Shown here: in pieces, positions 23,406 through 31,715 of the stretch | Layout of the letters: each line of letters begins with the position of its first letter | Position numbering within the stretch: the first letter of the stretch is position 1 | Assembly: GCF_000718025.1 (NCBI RefSeq) | Contig: NZ_JODS01000002.1 | Location: forward strand, 310,001-374,000 | Length of the DNA stretch: 64,000 nt | Reading direction: 5' to 3' | DNA from: Kitasatospora purpeofusca | GTDB lineage: Bacteria > Actinomycetota > Actinomycetes > Streptomycetales > Streptomycetaceae | Program-made: the position numbers and the translations under genes | The notes under the pieces: generated by a model | What the model saw: the letters and a program-made list of their open reading frames with translations, nothing else | Told to the model about the DNA's origin: nothing | The model's database searches: none

Positions 23406-24734
23406 ATGCCCCGAATACTCGCGCCCCTGTTGAGCGCCGCCACCTACGCGCGCTGGCTGCACCTGGTGATCGGTCTGGTCTTCGTCGGCGTCGTGCTGAT
23501 GGTCTATCCGGGCATCGAGGGGTGGAGCCGGGGCGAACTGCTGGCGCGGGCGGTGCCCGTGGACGCCGCGCTGCTGGGGCTGGCCGCGCTGGTGCCCGCG
23601 ATGCGGCGGGCGGAGGGCGTTCAGGCGCGGTTGCTGCTGGTGCCCGACCGGGAGCAGGACATCGCCGTCGAGCCCTCCCGCGGCTGGGCCGACCGGCGGC
23701 GGACGGCGGCCTGGCTGGTCGGCCGGGTGGTCCTCGGCGGGCTCGTCGGCTGGGCCTCGCTCCTCGTGCCCACCGCCGTCTTCGACCTGGTCGCGCGGCC
23801 GGAGCAGGCGGTGTTCGGACTGCGGACGGGTGGTGCGGGCGGGGCCGGCGGGCCGGGCTGGGCGCCGCTGCTGGCGCCGCTGCTGCTGTTCGCGCTCGGC
23901 TGGCTGGTCGTCTGGGCCGGGCGGCTCCAGCTCGCCATGGCGGTACGGCTGTTGGGGCCGTCCCCGGCGGAGCGCCTGGCCGCCGCCGAGCTGCGCGCCG
24001 AACGCCTGCTGGAACGCAATCTGCTGGCGCGCGAGCTGCACGACTCGATCGGCCACGCGTTGACGGTGACGGTCCTCCAGGCCGGGGCGGCGCGCGAGGT
24101 CGGCGACCCGGTGTTCGCCGCCAAGGCGCTGGAGGTCATCGAGGAGACCGGCCGGCGGGCGATGGACGACCTGGAGCGCACGCTCGCCCTGCTGCGCGAC
24201 CCGGGCGACCCGGGCGACCAGGGCGACCCCGCTGACCAGGGCGACCGAGCAGACCGGGGCGCACCGGGTGCCCCGGGGCGCGGCCCCGACGGCGACCAGG
24301 ACGCGCGGGAACGGCCCGGGATCGACCGGCTCCCCGCCCTGTTCGAGACCGCAAGGGCGGCCGGCAGCCCCGTCGAGGCCCGGCTCGACGTCCCCTCCGG
24401 CGCCCTCCCCGGGGTGCTCTCCCGCGAGGGCTACCGGATCGTGCAGGAGGGCGTCACCAACGCCCTCAAGTACGCGCCGGGGGAGCCGATCAGCGTCCGG
24501 ATGGCCCTCCGGGACGGCAGCCTGGAACTGCGCTGCGCCAACGCCCTCCGCCCGCAGTCCGCCCGTTCCCACGGCGGCGCACCGGCCCGGTCGGGCAGCT
24601 CACCGCGCCGGGGCGGCAAGGGGCTTCGGGGCATCCGCGAACGGGCCGTACTCCTGGGCGGCGAGGCCACGGCCGGCGCCGAGTCCGGCGAGTGGGTGCT
24701 GACCGTTCGGGTACCCCTACGCTTGGGCGGGTGA
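23406..24734 (+). CDS. Sensor histidine kinase, NarL-partner type
   Basis: This 442-residue kinase has four hydrophobic segments in its N-terminal half (about 17-35, 45-60, 100-125, 150-175). The phospho-acceptor helix reads A-R-E-L-H-D-S-I-G-H-A-L-T-V, and the ATPase N box reads V-Q-E-G-V-T-N-A-L-K-Y-A. The linker between them contains a collagen-like run of G-D-P/G-D-Q units. The G box is G-K-G-L-R-G-I-R-E-R. The stop overlaps the response-regulator start (GTGA). Its position opposite the ABC exporter suggests control of that exporter. Confidence 0.92.
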   Translation: MPRILAPLLSAATYARWLHLVIGLVFVGVVLMVYPGIEGWSRGELLARAVPVDAALLGLAALVPAMRRAEGVQARLLLVPDREQDIAVEPSRGWADRRRTAAWLVGRVVLGGLVGWASLLVPTAVFDLVARPEQAVFGLRTGGAGGAGGPGWAPLLAPLLLFALGWLVVWAGRLQLAMAVRLLGPSPAERLAAAELRAERLLERNLLARELHDSIGHALTVTVLQAGAAREVGDPVFAAKALEVIEETGRRAMDDLERTLALLRDPGDPGDQGDPADQGDRADRGAPGAPGRGPDGDQDARERPGIDRLPALFETARAAGSPVEARLDVPSGALPGVLSREGYRIVQEGVTNALKYAPGEPISVRMALRDGSLELRCANALRPQSARSHGGAPARSGSSPRRGGKGLRGIRERAVLLGGEATAGAESGEWVLTVRVPLRLGG

Positions 24735-25396
24735 CGATCGACATTCTGCTGGCCGACGACGAGGAACTCGTTCGGGCCGGCCTGCGGGTGGTCCTGGAGG
24801 CGCAGGGCGACCTGCGGGTGGTGGGGGAGGCGACGGACGGCGCGGAGGCGATCGCGCTCGCCCGCCGACTGCGCCCGCACGTGGTCCTGATGGACGTTCG
24901 GATGCCCGGTCTGGACGGCCTCGCCGCCACCCGCGAACTGGTCCGCGACGCCGCCGCGCCGGGAGGGTACGCGCCCAAGATCCTGGTCGTCACCACCTTC
25001 GAGATCGACGACTACGTCTACCAGGCGCTGCGGGCGGGCGCGGACGGCTTCCTGCTCAAGCGCACCCGGCCGAGCGAGATCGCCCAGGCCGTACGGCTGG
25101 TGGCGGCCGGCGAGTCACTGCTCTTCCCCGCCCAGATCCGTCGGCTCGCCGCCGCCCAGGGCAACGCGACGGCGCGCGGCACGATGGCCCGCGCCGCCCT
25201 GACCGAGCGCGAGGCCGAGGTGCTGCGCCTGGTCGCGCGCGGGCTGACCAACGGTGAGATCGCCGAACAGCTCTTCCTCGGGGTGCAGACGGTGAAGACC
25301 CACGTCAGCAGCCTGCTGGCGAAGCTCGGCGCGCGGGACCGGACCCAGGCGGTCATCCTCGCCTACGAGTCGGGCTTCGTGACGCCCACCGAGTGA
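24731..25396 (+). CDS. LuxR/NarL-family response regulator
   Basis: This 221-residue protein has a receiver domain with A-D-D-E-E, phospho-acceptor Asp in V-L-M-D-V-R-M-P-G and Lys in F-L-L-K-R-T-R, then a LuxR DNA-binding domain beginning L-T-E-R-E-A-E-V-L-R-L-V-A-R-G. Translationally coupled to the kinase; probably binds the divergent spacer near 23250-23400. Confidence 0.95.
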   Translation: MTIDILLADDEELVRAGLRVVLEAQGDLRVVGEATDGAEAIALARRLRPHVVLMDVRMPGLDGLAATRELVRDAAAPGGYAPKILVVTTFEIDDYVYQALRAGADGFLLKRTRPSEIAQAVRLVAAGESLLFPAQIRRLAAAQGNATARGTMARAALTEREAEVLRLVARGLTNGEIAEQLFLGVQTVKTHVSSLLAKLGARDRTQAVILAYESGFVTPTE

Positions 25397-25465
25397 CCAC
25401 CCGAGGCGTCGGCGGCCGGGGGCGGCAGGAGCGCGGGCCGGGGCCGGGGCCGGAACCGGTGGCGT

Positions 25466-26539
25466 TCAGGCCGGATAGGCGTGCGTCTGGGCGGCCTTGA
25501 CCGCGGCCCAGACCGTCGAGCCCCGCGCCAGGCCCAGTTCGGCGACCGCCGCCGGGGTGAGGTCGGCGGCCATCGGAACGGCGCCCGTCAGATCGGCCCG
25601 CACCTGGTCGCCGTGGAGGTCGAGCCCGTTGACCGTCAGCTCCCAGACATTGCGAGCGCTCCCCTCCGGCCGCGAGCGGTGCAGGACGACGGCGGACGGC
25701 GGGAAGGCGACGAAGACCGGACCGGACAGGTCCTCGTCGGTGGTCAGCACGGCGCCGTCCGGCAGCGTCACCCGGTGCCCGGCCGAGGTGCCCCGGTAGA
25801 GGTTCAGCCCGACCAGCCGGGCGATGTAGTCGGTGCGCGGCCGCCGCGCGATCTCCGCCGGGAGGCCGGACTGCACCTCGCGGCCGCCCTCGATCACCAC
25901 CAGCCGGTCGGCCAGCACCATCGCGTCCAGCGGATCGTGCGTCACCAGCACCGCGACCGCCTCGAACTCGTCCAGGTGGCGCCGCAGCTGCGCCCGCACG
26001 TCGAGCCGGGTGCGGGCGTCCAGGGCGGCCAGCGGCTCGTCCAGGAGCAGCAGCCGCGGCCGGACGGCGAGCGCCCGGGCGAGCGCCACCCGCTGGGCCT
26101 GCCCGCCGGACAGCCGGGCCGGGCGGGCGGCGGCGTGCTCGGCCAGGCCCATCCGCTCCAGCCAGCCGGCGGCCTCGGCGCGTGCCTCGCGCTTGGAACG
26201 GCCCCGGCAGCGCGGGCCGAAGGCGACGTTGTCGAGGGCGCTCAGATGCGGGAACAGCAGGTAGTCCTGGAAGACCACGCCGACCGGACGCTCCTCGGCG
26301 GGGGTGTGCAGCCGCTGGGCCGGGTCCTCCAGGACGTCGCCGTCCAGTCGCAGGTGGCCGGCGCCGAGCGGCAGCAGTCCGGCCAGCGCGCGCAGGGCGG
26401 TGGACTTCCCGGCGCCGTTCGGGCCGAGCAGCGCGACCACCTCGCCGGGGGCGGCGGTGAGGGCGAGGTCCAGGGTGTAGGCGGCGCGGTCGACCCGCAG
26501 CCGGGCGTCCAGACCGGCGGCGCCGGGGTGGGAGGTCAT
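25466..26539 (-). CDS. modC: Molybdate ABC transporter ATP-binding protein
   Basis: This 357-residue ATPase has Walker A G-P-N-G-A-G-K-S-T, Q-loop V-V-F-Q-D-Y-L-L-F-P-H, signature L-S-G-G-Q-A-Q-R-V and Walker B L-L-L-L-D-E-P-L-A-A-L-D. The C-terminal 120 residues form a TOBE/MOP-like domain ending in A-A-V-K-A-A-Q-T-H-A-Y. It is last in modABC, separated from modB by a 94-base spacer with a 30-bp repeat. Molybdate is favoured over tungstate or sulfate only by family resemblance. Confidence 0.92.
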   Translation of the reverse strand: MTSHPGAAGLDARLRVDRAAYTLDLALTAAPGEVVALLGPNGAGKSTALRALAGLLPLGAGHLRLDGDVLEDPAQRLHTPAEERPVGVVFQDYLLFPHLSALDNVAFGPRCRGRSKREARAEAAGWLERMGLAEHAAARPARLSGGQAQRVALARALAVRPRLLLLDEPLAALDARTRLDVRAQLRRHLDEFEAVAVLVTHDPLDAMVLADRLVVIEGGREVQSGLPAEIARRPRTDYIARLVGLNLYRGTSAGHRVTLPDGAVLTTDEDLSGPVFVAFPPSAVVLHRSRPEGSARNVWELTVNGLDLHGDQVRADLTGAVPMAADLTPAAVAELGLARGSTVWAAVKAAQTHAYPA

Positions 26540-26555
26540 CGGCGCGGCACTCCGG

Positions 26556-26615
26556 GGACGGGGACGACGGGGAAGCGGGCGGGGAGGACGGGGACGACGG
26601 GGAAGCGGGCGGGGG
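26556..26615. repeat. 30-bp direct repeat between modB and modC
   Basis: Two 30-bp units (26556-26585, 26586-26615) differ only in the last base. They fill the short spacer in which modC's ribosome site must lie. Extra purine-rich sequence here could affect the relative output of modC. Confidence 0.85.
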
Positions 26616-26633
26616 CAGGGGCGGCGGCCGGCC

Positions 26634-27566
26634 TCACGGCGCGGACATCCAGCGCTCGCGCAGGCCGGCCAGCACCGCGATCGACACCACCAGCAGCACC
26701 AGGGACAGCGCGATCGCCGCCTCCGGGTCCGACTCCATCGCGAGGTAGACGGCCAGTGGCATGGTCTGCGTACGGCCCGGGAAGTTGCCCGCGAAGGTGA
26801 TCGTCGCGCCGAACTCGCCCAGCGCCCGCGCCCAGGCCAGTACGGCGCCGGCCCCGATGCCCGGGGCGATCAGCGGCAGGGTGACCCGGCGGAACGCGGT
26901 CAGCCGGGAGGCGCCCAGCGTCGCCGCGGCCTCCTCGTAGCGCGGGTCGGCGGCGCGCAGCGCTCCCTCGACGCTGATCACCAGGAACGGCATCGCGACG
27001 AACGCCTCCGCGATCACCACGCCGGTGGTGGTGAACGGCAGCGTGATGCCGAACGCGGAGTCCAGCCAGGAGCCGACGATGCCGCGCCGCCCGAGCACCA
27101 GCAGCAGCGCGACGCCGCCGACCACCGGCGGCAGCACCAGCGGCAGCGTGACCAGGGCCCGGACCAGCCGCCGGCCCGGCAGCTCGGTCCGGGCCAGCAG
27201 CCAGGCCAGCGGCACGCCCAGGATCAGGGACACCGCCGTGGCGGCGGTCGCGCAGACCAGCGAGAGGCGCAGCGCCTCCCACACCTGCGGGCTGGTGAGC
27301 TGCTCCGGGAGTGCGCTCCAGGGTGCTCGGACCAGCAGTCCGACCAGGGGGAGGACGAGGAACGCCAGGCCGAGCAGCGCGGGCAGCAGCAGGGCGACCG
27401 GCACCCGCCCCGCCCGCCGTCGGCCGGGGCGGCGCGGCCGGCCGGGCCCCGGGCCGGAGCCCGGGAGCGGGGCCGGGCCCGAGGAGTCCCCGGACCCGGG
27501 GCCGCCCGCGCGGCCGTCCGCCGTGCCGTCCGCCGTGCCGTCCGCGCGGCCGGTGCGACGGATCAC
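26634..27566 (-). CDS. modB: Molybdate ABC transporter permease
   Basis: This 310-residue inner-membrane permease has about 50 low-complexity Gly/Ala/Asp residues at the N-terminus. Five to six membrane spans follow, with the EAA-type cytoplasmic loop E-E-A-A-A-T-L-G-A-S-R-L-T-A-F-R, the ModB signature. Its start overlaps the modA stop (ATGA). Confidence 0.93.
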   Translation of the reverse strand: MIRRTGRADGTADGTADGRAGGPGSGDSSGPAPLPGSGPGPGRPRRPGRRRAGRVPVALLLPALLGLAFLVLPLVGLLVRAPWSALPEQLTSPQVWEALRLSLVCATAATAVSLILGVPLAWLLARTELPGRRLVRALVTLPLVLPPVVGGVALLLVLGRRGIVGSWLDSAFGITLPFTTTGVVIAEAFVAMPFLVISVEGALRAADPRYEEAAATLGASRLTAFRRVTLPLIAPGIGAGAVLAWARALGEFGATITFAGNFPGRTQTMPLAVYLAMESDPEAAIALSLVLLVVSIAVLAGLRERWMSAP

Positions 27567-28429
27567 GGCGCCTGGAAGCCCGCCGCGGTCAGCACCTGCT
27601 GCGCCTCGGACGACTGGATGTAGGCGACGAAGGCGGCGGCGCCGTCCTTGTTGGGCGCCTTGGCCAGAGCGGCGATCGGGTAGTCGTTCACGGCCTTGGC
27701 GGCCTCGGGGAACTCCACGCCGTCGATCTTCGCAGCATCGGCCTGCACATCGGTGCGGTACACGAGCGAGGCGTCGACCTCACCCAGCTCGACCTTGGTC
27801 AGCGCGCCCTTGACGTCCTGCTCCAGGGTGACCGGGGTGAGGTTGACGTTGGCGGCCTTGAGCGCGGTCAGCGCGGCGGCGCCGCAGGGCACCTCCTTCG
27901 CGCACAGCGCGACCTTCACACCCGGCGCGGCCAGGTCGGCGAGGCCGGCGACGTGTTTGGGGTTGCCCTTGGGGACGGCGATGGCGAGGGTGTTGCGCAC
28001 GAAGGTCTTCGGCTCGCCGGCGGCGCCGCCCGCGTCGGTGACGGTCTTCATGGTGGCGGGGCTGGCGGCGGCGAACACATCGGCCGGGGCACCGGAGTTG
28101 ATGCTCGTGGCGAGGGCCGAGCTGCCGCCGAAGTTGAAGGTGACCTTGGCGCCGGGGTTGGCGGCCTCGAACTTCTTGCCCAGGTCGGTGAAGGTCTCCT
28201 TGAGCGAGGCCGCGGCGAACACGGTGATCGTCCCGGAGACCTTCGGGACGCCGGCCGCGCCCGTGCCGGCGCCGGTCGCCGCACCCGTGCCGGGGGCGGC
28301 GGGGGAGCTGCTGCTGCTCTTGGCGTCGGTGCCGCCGTCGCTGCCGCAGGCGGTGGCGCCGAGGGCGAGGACGAGGGCCGCCGCCGCGGTGGCGGTGAGC
28401 CTGGTGGCGGTGAGTCTGCGGATGGCCAT
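27563..28429 (-). CDS. modA: Molybdate-binding lipoprotein
   Basis: This 288-residue substrate-binding protein has a lipoprotein signal: hydrophobic A-A-A-A-L-V-L-A-L-G then A-T-A-C lipobox with Cys28. The mature domain shows V-F-A-A-A-S-L-K-E-T-F, F-N-F-G-G-S-S-A-L-A and the C-terminal F-V-A-Y-I-Q-S-S-E-A-Q-Q-V-L, all standard for ModA. First gene of the operon. Two palindromes upstream (28478-28521) may be its operator. Confidence 0.95.
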   Translation of the reverse strand: MAIRRLTATRLTATAAAALVLALGATACGSDGGTDAKSSSSSPAAPGTGAATGAGTGAAGVPKVSGTITVFAAASLKETFTDLGKKFEAANPGAKVTFNFGGSSALATSINSGAPADVFAAASPATMKTVTDAGGAAGEPKTFVRNTLAIAVPKGNPKHVAGLADLAAPGVKVALCAKEVPCGAAALTALKAANVNLTPVTLEQDVKGALTKVELGEVDASLVYRTDVQADAAKIDGVEFPEAAKAVNDYPIAALAKAPNKDGAAAFVAYIQSSEAQQVLTAAGFQAP

Positions 28430-28820
28430 TCCTTGGCTTCCCCTCCTGGGCGCGCCGGGAGGGGCGCGGGGTCAATGCCGCAGGTGCGGCCATTACGCCG
28501 ATCATAGTGCCGCATATGCGGGCCGAATTTCGTCTGTCTCATCGCACAGGCCAGGGGTACCGAAGCGGGTGGCGGGCCTGTCGGAAGACGCAAGCGGCCC
28601 CGGGGCGGTCCTTCGGATCCGCGCCGCCGCCGAGGGGCGCGGGGCGGTCGGCGAGCGCGGGGTGGCGCGCGTCGGCAGCGCTCTGTGCGCCCCTTCTGTG
28701 CCGATTACCCGGCAGTTACGTTGGGGACGGAACGGGAGCACGACCGACCGGTCGCGCGGTCGGGGGCGGGGGCACCCGACCGGAAGCCGGACCGGTGAGG
28801 CGCACGACCGAGGAGGGGAC
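28430..28820. other. Divergent spacer between modA and the P450 gene
   Basis: This 391-base region carries the modABC promoter side with two CCGCANNTGCGG palindromes, a small hairpin at 28440-28464 in the modA leader, and on the other side the P450 ribosome site AGGAGGGG. An inverted repeat CCGACCG / CGGTCGG at 28744-28763 lies 58 bases before the P450 start and may be a weak operator. No gene seen. Confidence 0.5.
28478..28521. promoter_or_regulatory. Paired CCGCANNTGCGG palindromes upstream of modA
   Basis: CCGCAGGTGCGG (28478-28489) and the perfect palindrome CCGCATATGCGG (28510-28521) have centres 32 bp apart, about three helical turns. They lie 49-92 bases upstream of the modA start, where an oxyanion-responsive repressor would act. 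The cognate protein is not in the window. Confidence 0.6.
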
Positions 28821-30245
28821 ATGTCGCTGACCGCCGCGACCACCAGCACCACCAGTACCACCGGCACCGCCGCCACCATCACCCGGATACCCGGGCCGCC
28901 CGGACTCCCGCTGGTGGGCTCGCTGCTCGACCTGACCCGGCGTCCGCTGCGCACGTACCTCGACGCCCGCCGCGACTACGGCGACGTCGTCCGCTTCGCC
29001 GCCGGACCGCCCGGGCTGCGCGCCGAGTTCTACGCGGTGTTCTCGCCGGAGGGCGCGCACCAGGTGCTCGGCAGCGAGGCGGCCAACTTCCGCAAGGACA
29101 ACAGCTTCTACGACGAGCTGCGGACCAGCCTCGGCAACGGCCTGCTGACCAGCCAGGACGGCGACTACCACCGCCAGCGCCGGCTGATCCAGCCGCTGTT
29201 CACCCGGCGCCGGGTGGACGGCTACGCCGAGGCCGTCGGGCAGGAGTGCGGGGTGCTCGCCGACCGCTGGCGGGTGGTGCCCGGCGGCGTGGTCGACGTC
29301 GCGGAGGAGATGTCGCGGTTCGCGCTGCGCACGGTGTCCCGGATCCTGTTCGGTGCGGACGTGGAGGCGGCGGTGCGGGTGGTGCACCACAGCTTCCCGG
29401 TGCTCGGCGAGTTCGTCCTCGAACGCGGCTTCGCGCCGGTGAAGGTGCCCCGCGGCTGGCCGACTCCCGCCAACCGGCGGGCCGCCGGTGCGCAGCGCGA
29501 CCTCTACGCGGTGTGCGACCGGATCATCGCCGAGCGGGCGGTGCGGCGGGCGGCGGGTGTGGCCGACGCCGCCGGTCCGGAGGACCTGCTGGAACTGCTG
29601 ACCCGGGCCCGGGGCGAGGACGGGGAGCGGCTCGACCCGGCGGAACTGCGCGACCAGGTCCTGATCTTCCTGCTCGCCGGGCACGAGACCACGGCGACCT
29701 CGCTCGCCTTCGCGCTCTTCCTGCTGGCCAAGCACCCGGAGCAGCGGCGCCGGGCGCGCGAGGAGGCGGACGCCGTACTGGCCGGACGGGCGCCGGTGGC
29801 GGCCGACCTGGAGGCGCTGCCCTACCTCACCCAGGTGCTGAAGGAGGCGATGCGGCTCTACCCGGCCGCCTCGCAGATGGGGCGCCGCTCGGTGGAGGAG
29901 TCGGTGATCGACGGGTACGTCGTGCCCGCCGGCGCCCAGGTCATCCTCGCGCCGTGGGTCACCCACCGGCACCCGGACCACTGGGAGCAGCCGGACCGCT
30001 TCGACCCGGACCGCTTCCTGCCCGAGCGGGAGAAGGAGCGGCACCGGTACGCCTGGTACCCGTTCGGGGGCGGGCCGAGGGCTTGCATAGGGCAGCACTT
30101 CTCCATGCTGGAGTCGGTGCTGACACTGGGCGCGCTGCTGCGGGACTTCGATTTCGAGGCGGTGGACCGCGGCGTCCGGCTGGGGCAGGGGATCACGCTC
30201 CAGGTGCGGAGCCCGATGCGGGTCCGGCTGACGCCGCGCGGCTGA
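28821..30245 (+). CDS. Cytochrome P450
   Basis: This 474-residue haem monooxygenase has the I-helix L-L-A-G-H-E-T-T-A-T-S, K-helix K-E-A-M-R and haem loop F-G-G-G-P-R-A-C-I-G with Cys422 as ligand. It opens with a Thr-rich leader and then I-P-G-P-P-G-L-P-L-V-G, which is more like fatty-acid or eukaryote-style P450s than the CYP105/107 types common in actinomycetes. AGGAGGGG precedes the ATG by four bases. No ferredoxin or reductase gene is adjacent. Substrate unknown. Confidence 0.95.
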   Translation: MSLTAATTSTTSTTGTAATITRIPGPPGLPLVGSLLDLTRRPLRTYLDARRDYGDVVRFAAGPPGLRAEFYAVFSPEGAHQVLGSEAANFRKDNSFYDELRTSLGNGLLTSQDGDYHRQRRLIQPLFTRRRVDGYAEAVGQECGVLADRWRVVPGGVVDVAEEMSRFALRTVSRILFGADVEAAVRVVHHSFPVLGEFVLERGFAPVKVPRGWPTPANRRAAGAQRDLYAVCDRIIAERAVRRAAGVADAAGPEDLLELLTRARGEDGERLDPAELRDQVLIFLLAGHETTATSLAFALFLLAKHPEQRRRAREEADAVLAGRAPVAADLEALPYLTQVLKEAMRLYPAASQMGRRSVEESVIDGYVVPAGAQVILAPWVTHRHPDHWEQPDRFDPDRFLPEREKERHRYAWYPFGGGPRACIGQHFSMLESVLTLGALLRDFDFEAVDRGVRLGQGITLQVRSPMRVRLTPRG

Positions 30246-30723
30246 GGGGCCGGGGCCGGCGGCGGAGGGTTGACGGCGCAGGGCCGGCGGCGGAGGGCCC
30301 ACGGCAAGCGGTCGGCGGGGCGGGGGAGTTGGACGCGGAGTGCCCGGCCCCGGGCGGTCCGCCGTCACGGCGGCCGGACCGGTCGGGGCACACGACCGGG
30401 ACATTCGAACACAACGCCCCGGTGCCGCGGGCGGATTCGCGGATCCTCGCCGCCGCCGGGCGGCCGCGCCGATAGCGTCCCATGCACCCCGGGTCGGAAG
30501 CGCACGCACGGACGGCGCAAGAAGCACCGTCGCACCACCACCCCGGCCTCCGCGCGGAGTCCGCCCGGCCCGGGGGCACCCGGGCCGGGCAGCCCCGGGG
30601 AGTGGCGGTCCCGGGGGTGGCGGCTCCGGGGAGTTCCGGTCCCCCGGCCGCTGGGACGCCGAACGCCCCTGCGCCCGCCCGCCGTCGGAGCGTCGCCTCC
30701 GGGAGGGCCGGAGGCTGCCCGCC

Positions 30724-30779
30724 GCACTTTGCAAAGTCCTGGCGCACTTTGCAAAGTGCGCCAGGACTTTGCAAAGTGC
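30724..30779. promoter_or_regulatory. 56-bp perfect palindrome with three CTTTGCAAAG sites
   Basis: The whole 56 bp is its own reverse complement. It embeds CTTTGCAAAG at 30727-30736, 30747-30756 and 30767-30776, with centres exactly 20 bp apart (close to two helical turns). It uses the same 10-bp motif as the ArsR operators at 12.2-12.4 kb, 160-215 bases upstream of the sigma-factor gene. This strongly suggests a shared regulator. Confidence 0.8.
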
Positions 30780-30853
30780 CTTCGGCGCCCACCCCGGGCC
30801 CCCTCCCGTACTGCATACGAATGGCTGCGGAATGGTGGGACGACGAACTATGA

Positions 30854-30869
30854 TGTGATGTGCGTCACA
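30854..30869. promoter_or_regulatory. Crp-like site
   Basis: TGTGATGTGCGTCACA matches TGTGA-N6-TCACA perfectly. It is 70 bases upstream of the sigma-factor start and 75 bases downstream of the 56-bp palindrome. Actinobacterial Crp binds this consensus; binding here is inferred. Confidence 0.6.
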
Positions 30870-30938
30870 AGGCCGTGCGGCCGACGGCCCGATATCCATC
30901 GACCGGGCCTTCGGGGCGCCGATTTCCGAGGGGGCGGG

Positions 30939-31670
30939 ATGGGGATCACGGCCGGTTGCCGGGGTGGGGAGGATCCGAGCCCGCGCCCGTCGGCCGAATC
31001 CGCGGAATTCGACCGGATGTTCACCGAATTGCTGCCCAGGCTCCGGCGCGCAGCCGTCCGCATGCTCGGGGATCCGTTCGGCGCGGGCGATGTCGTCCAC
31101 GAGGCCTATCTGCGGATCGCCCGGAATCCCGCCCGCTTCCTCGGCCATCCCCGGCCCTACGCCTACGCGTTCACCGCGATGGCGAACGTCGTGCGCGACG
31201 AGTGGCGCCGCGACCGCCGTCGGCTGCTCCCGTACGAGGCGCTGGAGGACGTGGGGCCGGTCGGCGGTTCCGCAGCGGTCGGCGGGTGGGGCGGCGGGTG
31301 GTTCGGCGGGTGCGACGACCCGTCGGGCGGCGGGGTGGCCGAGCTGCAGGCGCACTGGGAGGTGGTGCGGTTGCTGCGCTGTCTGACGGTGAAGCAGGCG
31401 CGGGCGGTGGTGCTGGTCGACCTCGACGGGTACAGCCTGGAGGAGGCCGCCGAGCTCCTCGGTGTGCACCGCTCCACCCTGGCGGTCACCCGGCGACGGG
31501 CGCTGGACCGGTTGCGGGGCATTCTCGAACGGGAGCGCGATTCGCCGGCCGGTTCCGGTTCCGGTTCCGAGGCGGGGTCCGGATCGGGCGGCGGAGTGCG
31601 TCGCTCGGTCGCCCGCCCCCTGTCCGGGCATGTGCCGGGGGCGCGCGCGGGGTCCGACGCACCGGTCTGA
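30939..31670 (+). CDS. ECF-like RNA polymerase sigma factor
   Basis: This 243-residue protein has a sigma-70 region 2 (F-T-E-L-L-P-R-L-R-R-A-A through A-Y-A-F-T-A-M-A-N-V-V-R-D-E-W-R-R) and a region 4 helix-turn-helix (Y-S-L-E-E-A-A-E-L-L-G-V-H-R-S-T-L-A-V-T-R-R-R-A-L-D-R-L without gaps in family order). A Gly/Trp-rich linker of about 35 residues joins them, and a Gly/Ser-rich tail of about 55 residues follows. No anti-sigma gene is adjacent; the next gene has no membrane segment. The extra tail could replace an anti-sigma as a control element. ATG follows GAGGGGGCGGG. Confidence 0.88.
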   Translation: MGITAGCRGGEDPSPRPSAESAEFDRMFTELLPRLRRAAVRMLGDPFGAGDVVHEAYLRIARNPARFLGHPRPYAYAFTAMANVVRDEWRRDRRRLLPYEALEDVGPVGGSAAVGGWGGGWFGGCDDPSGGGVAELQAHWEVVRLLRCLTVKQARAVVLVDLDGYSLEEAAELLGVHRSTLAVTRRRALDRLRGILERERDSPAGSGSGSEAGSGSGGGVRRSVARPLSGHVPGARAGSDAPV

Positions 31671-31715
31671 CGGCAAGTCAGCTCAGCTCCGGTATCGCCC
31701 CGTACGCTGCAAATC

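Larger units (their letters stand above)
30246..30938. other. 693-base spacer with palindromes, no supported gene
   Basis: Open frames cross this stretch, but none shows family-like protein. It holds a 56-bp perfect palindrome with three CTTTGCAAAG sites, a Crp-like site at 30854, and an AT-richer segment near 30810-30930 that probably contains the sigma-factor promoter. It is an unusually long regulatory region for this genome. Confidence 0.6.

Noticed and set aside
30724..30779. Reading the 56-bp palindrome as a terminator
   Set aside because: It contains three spaced copies of a motif used at another promoter, has no T-run, and lies about 480 bases from the P450 stop but 160 from a gene start. 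An operator fits better.
30270..30938. Several frames in the spacer before the sigma factor
   Set aside because: They cross the 56-bp palindrome, lack ribosome sites and encode Pro/Gly/Arg-rich sequence. I treat the region as regulatory.
28716..31676. Open frame of about 980 codons on the minus strand
   Set aside because: Antisense to the P450 and sigma-factor genes; translation is Pro/Arg/Gln-rich.
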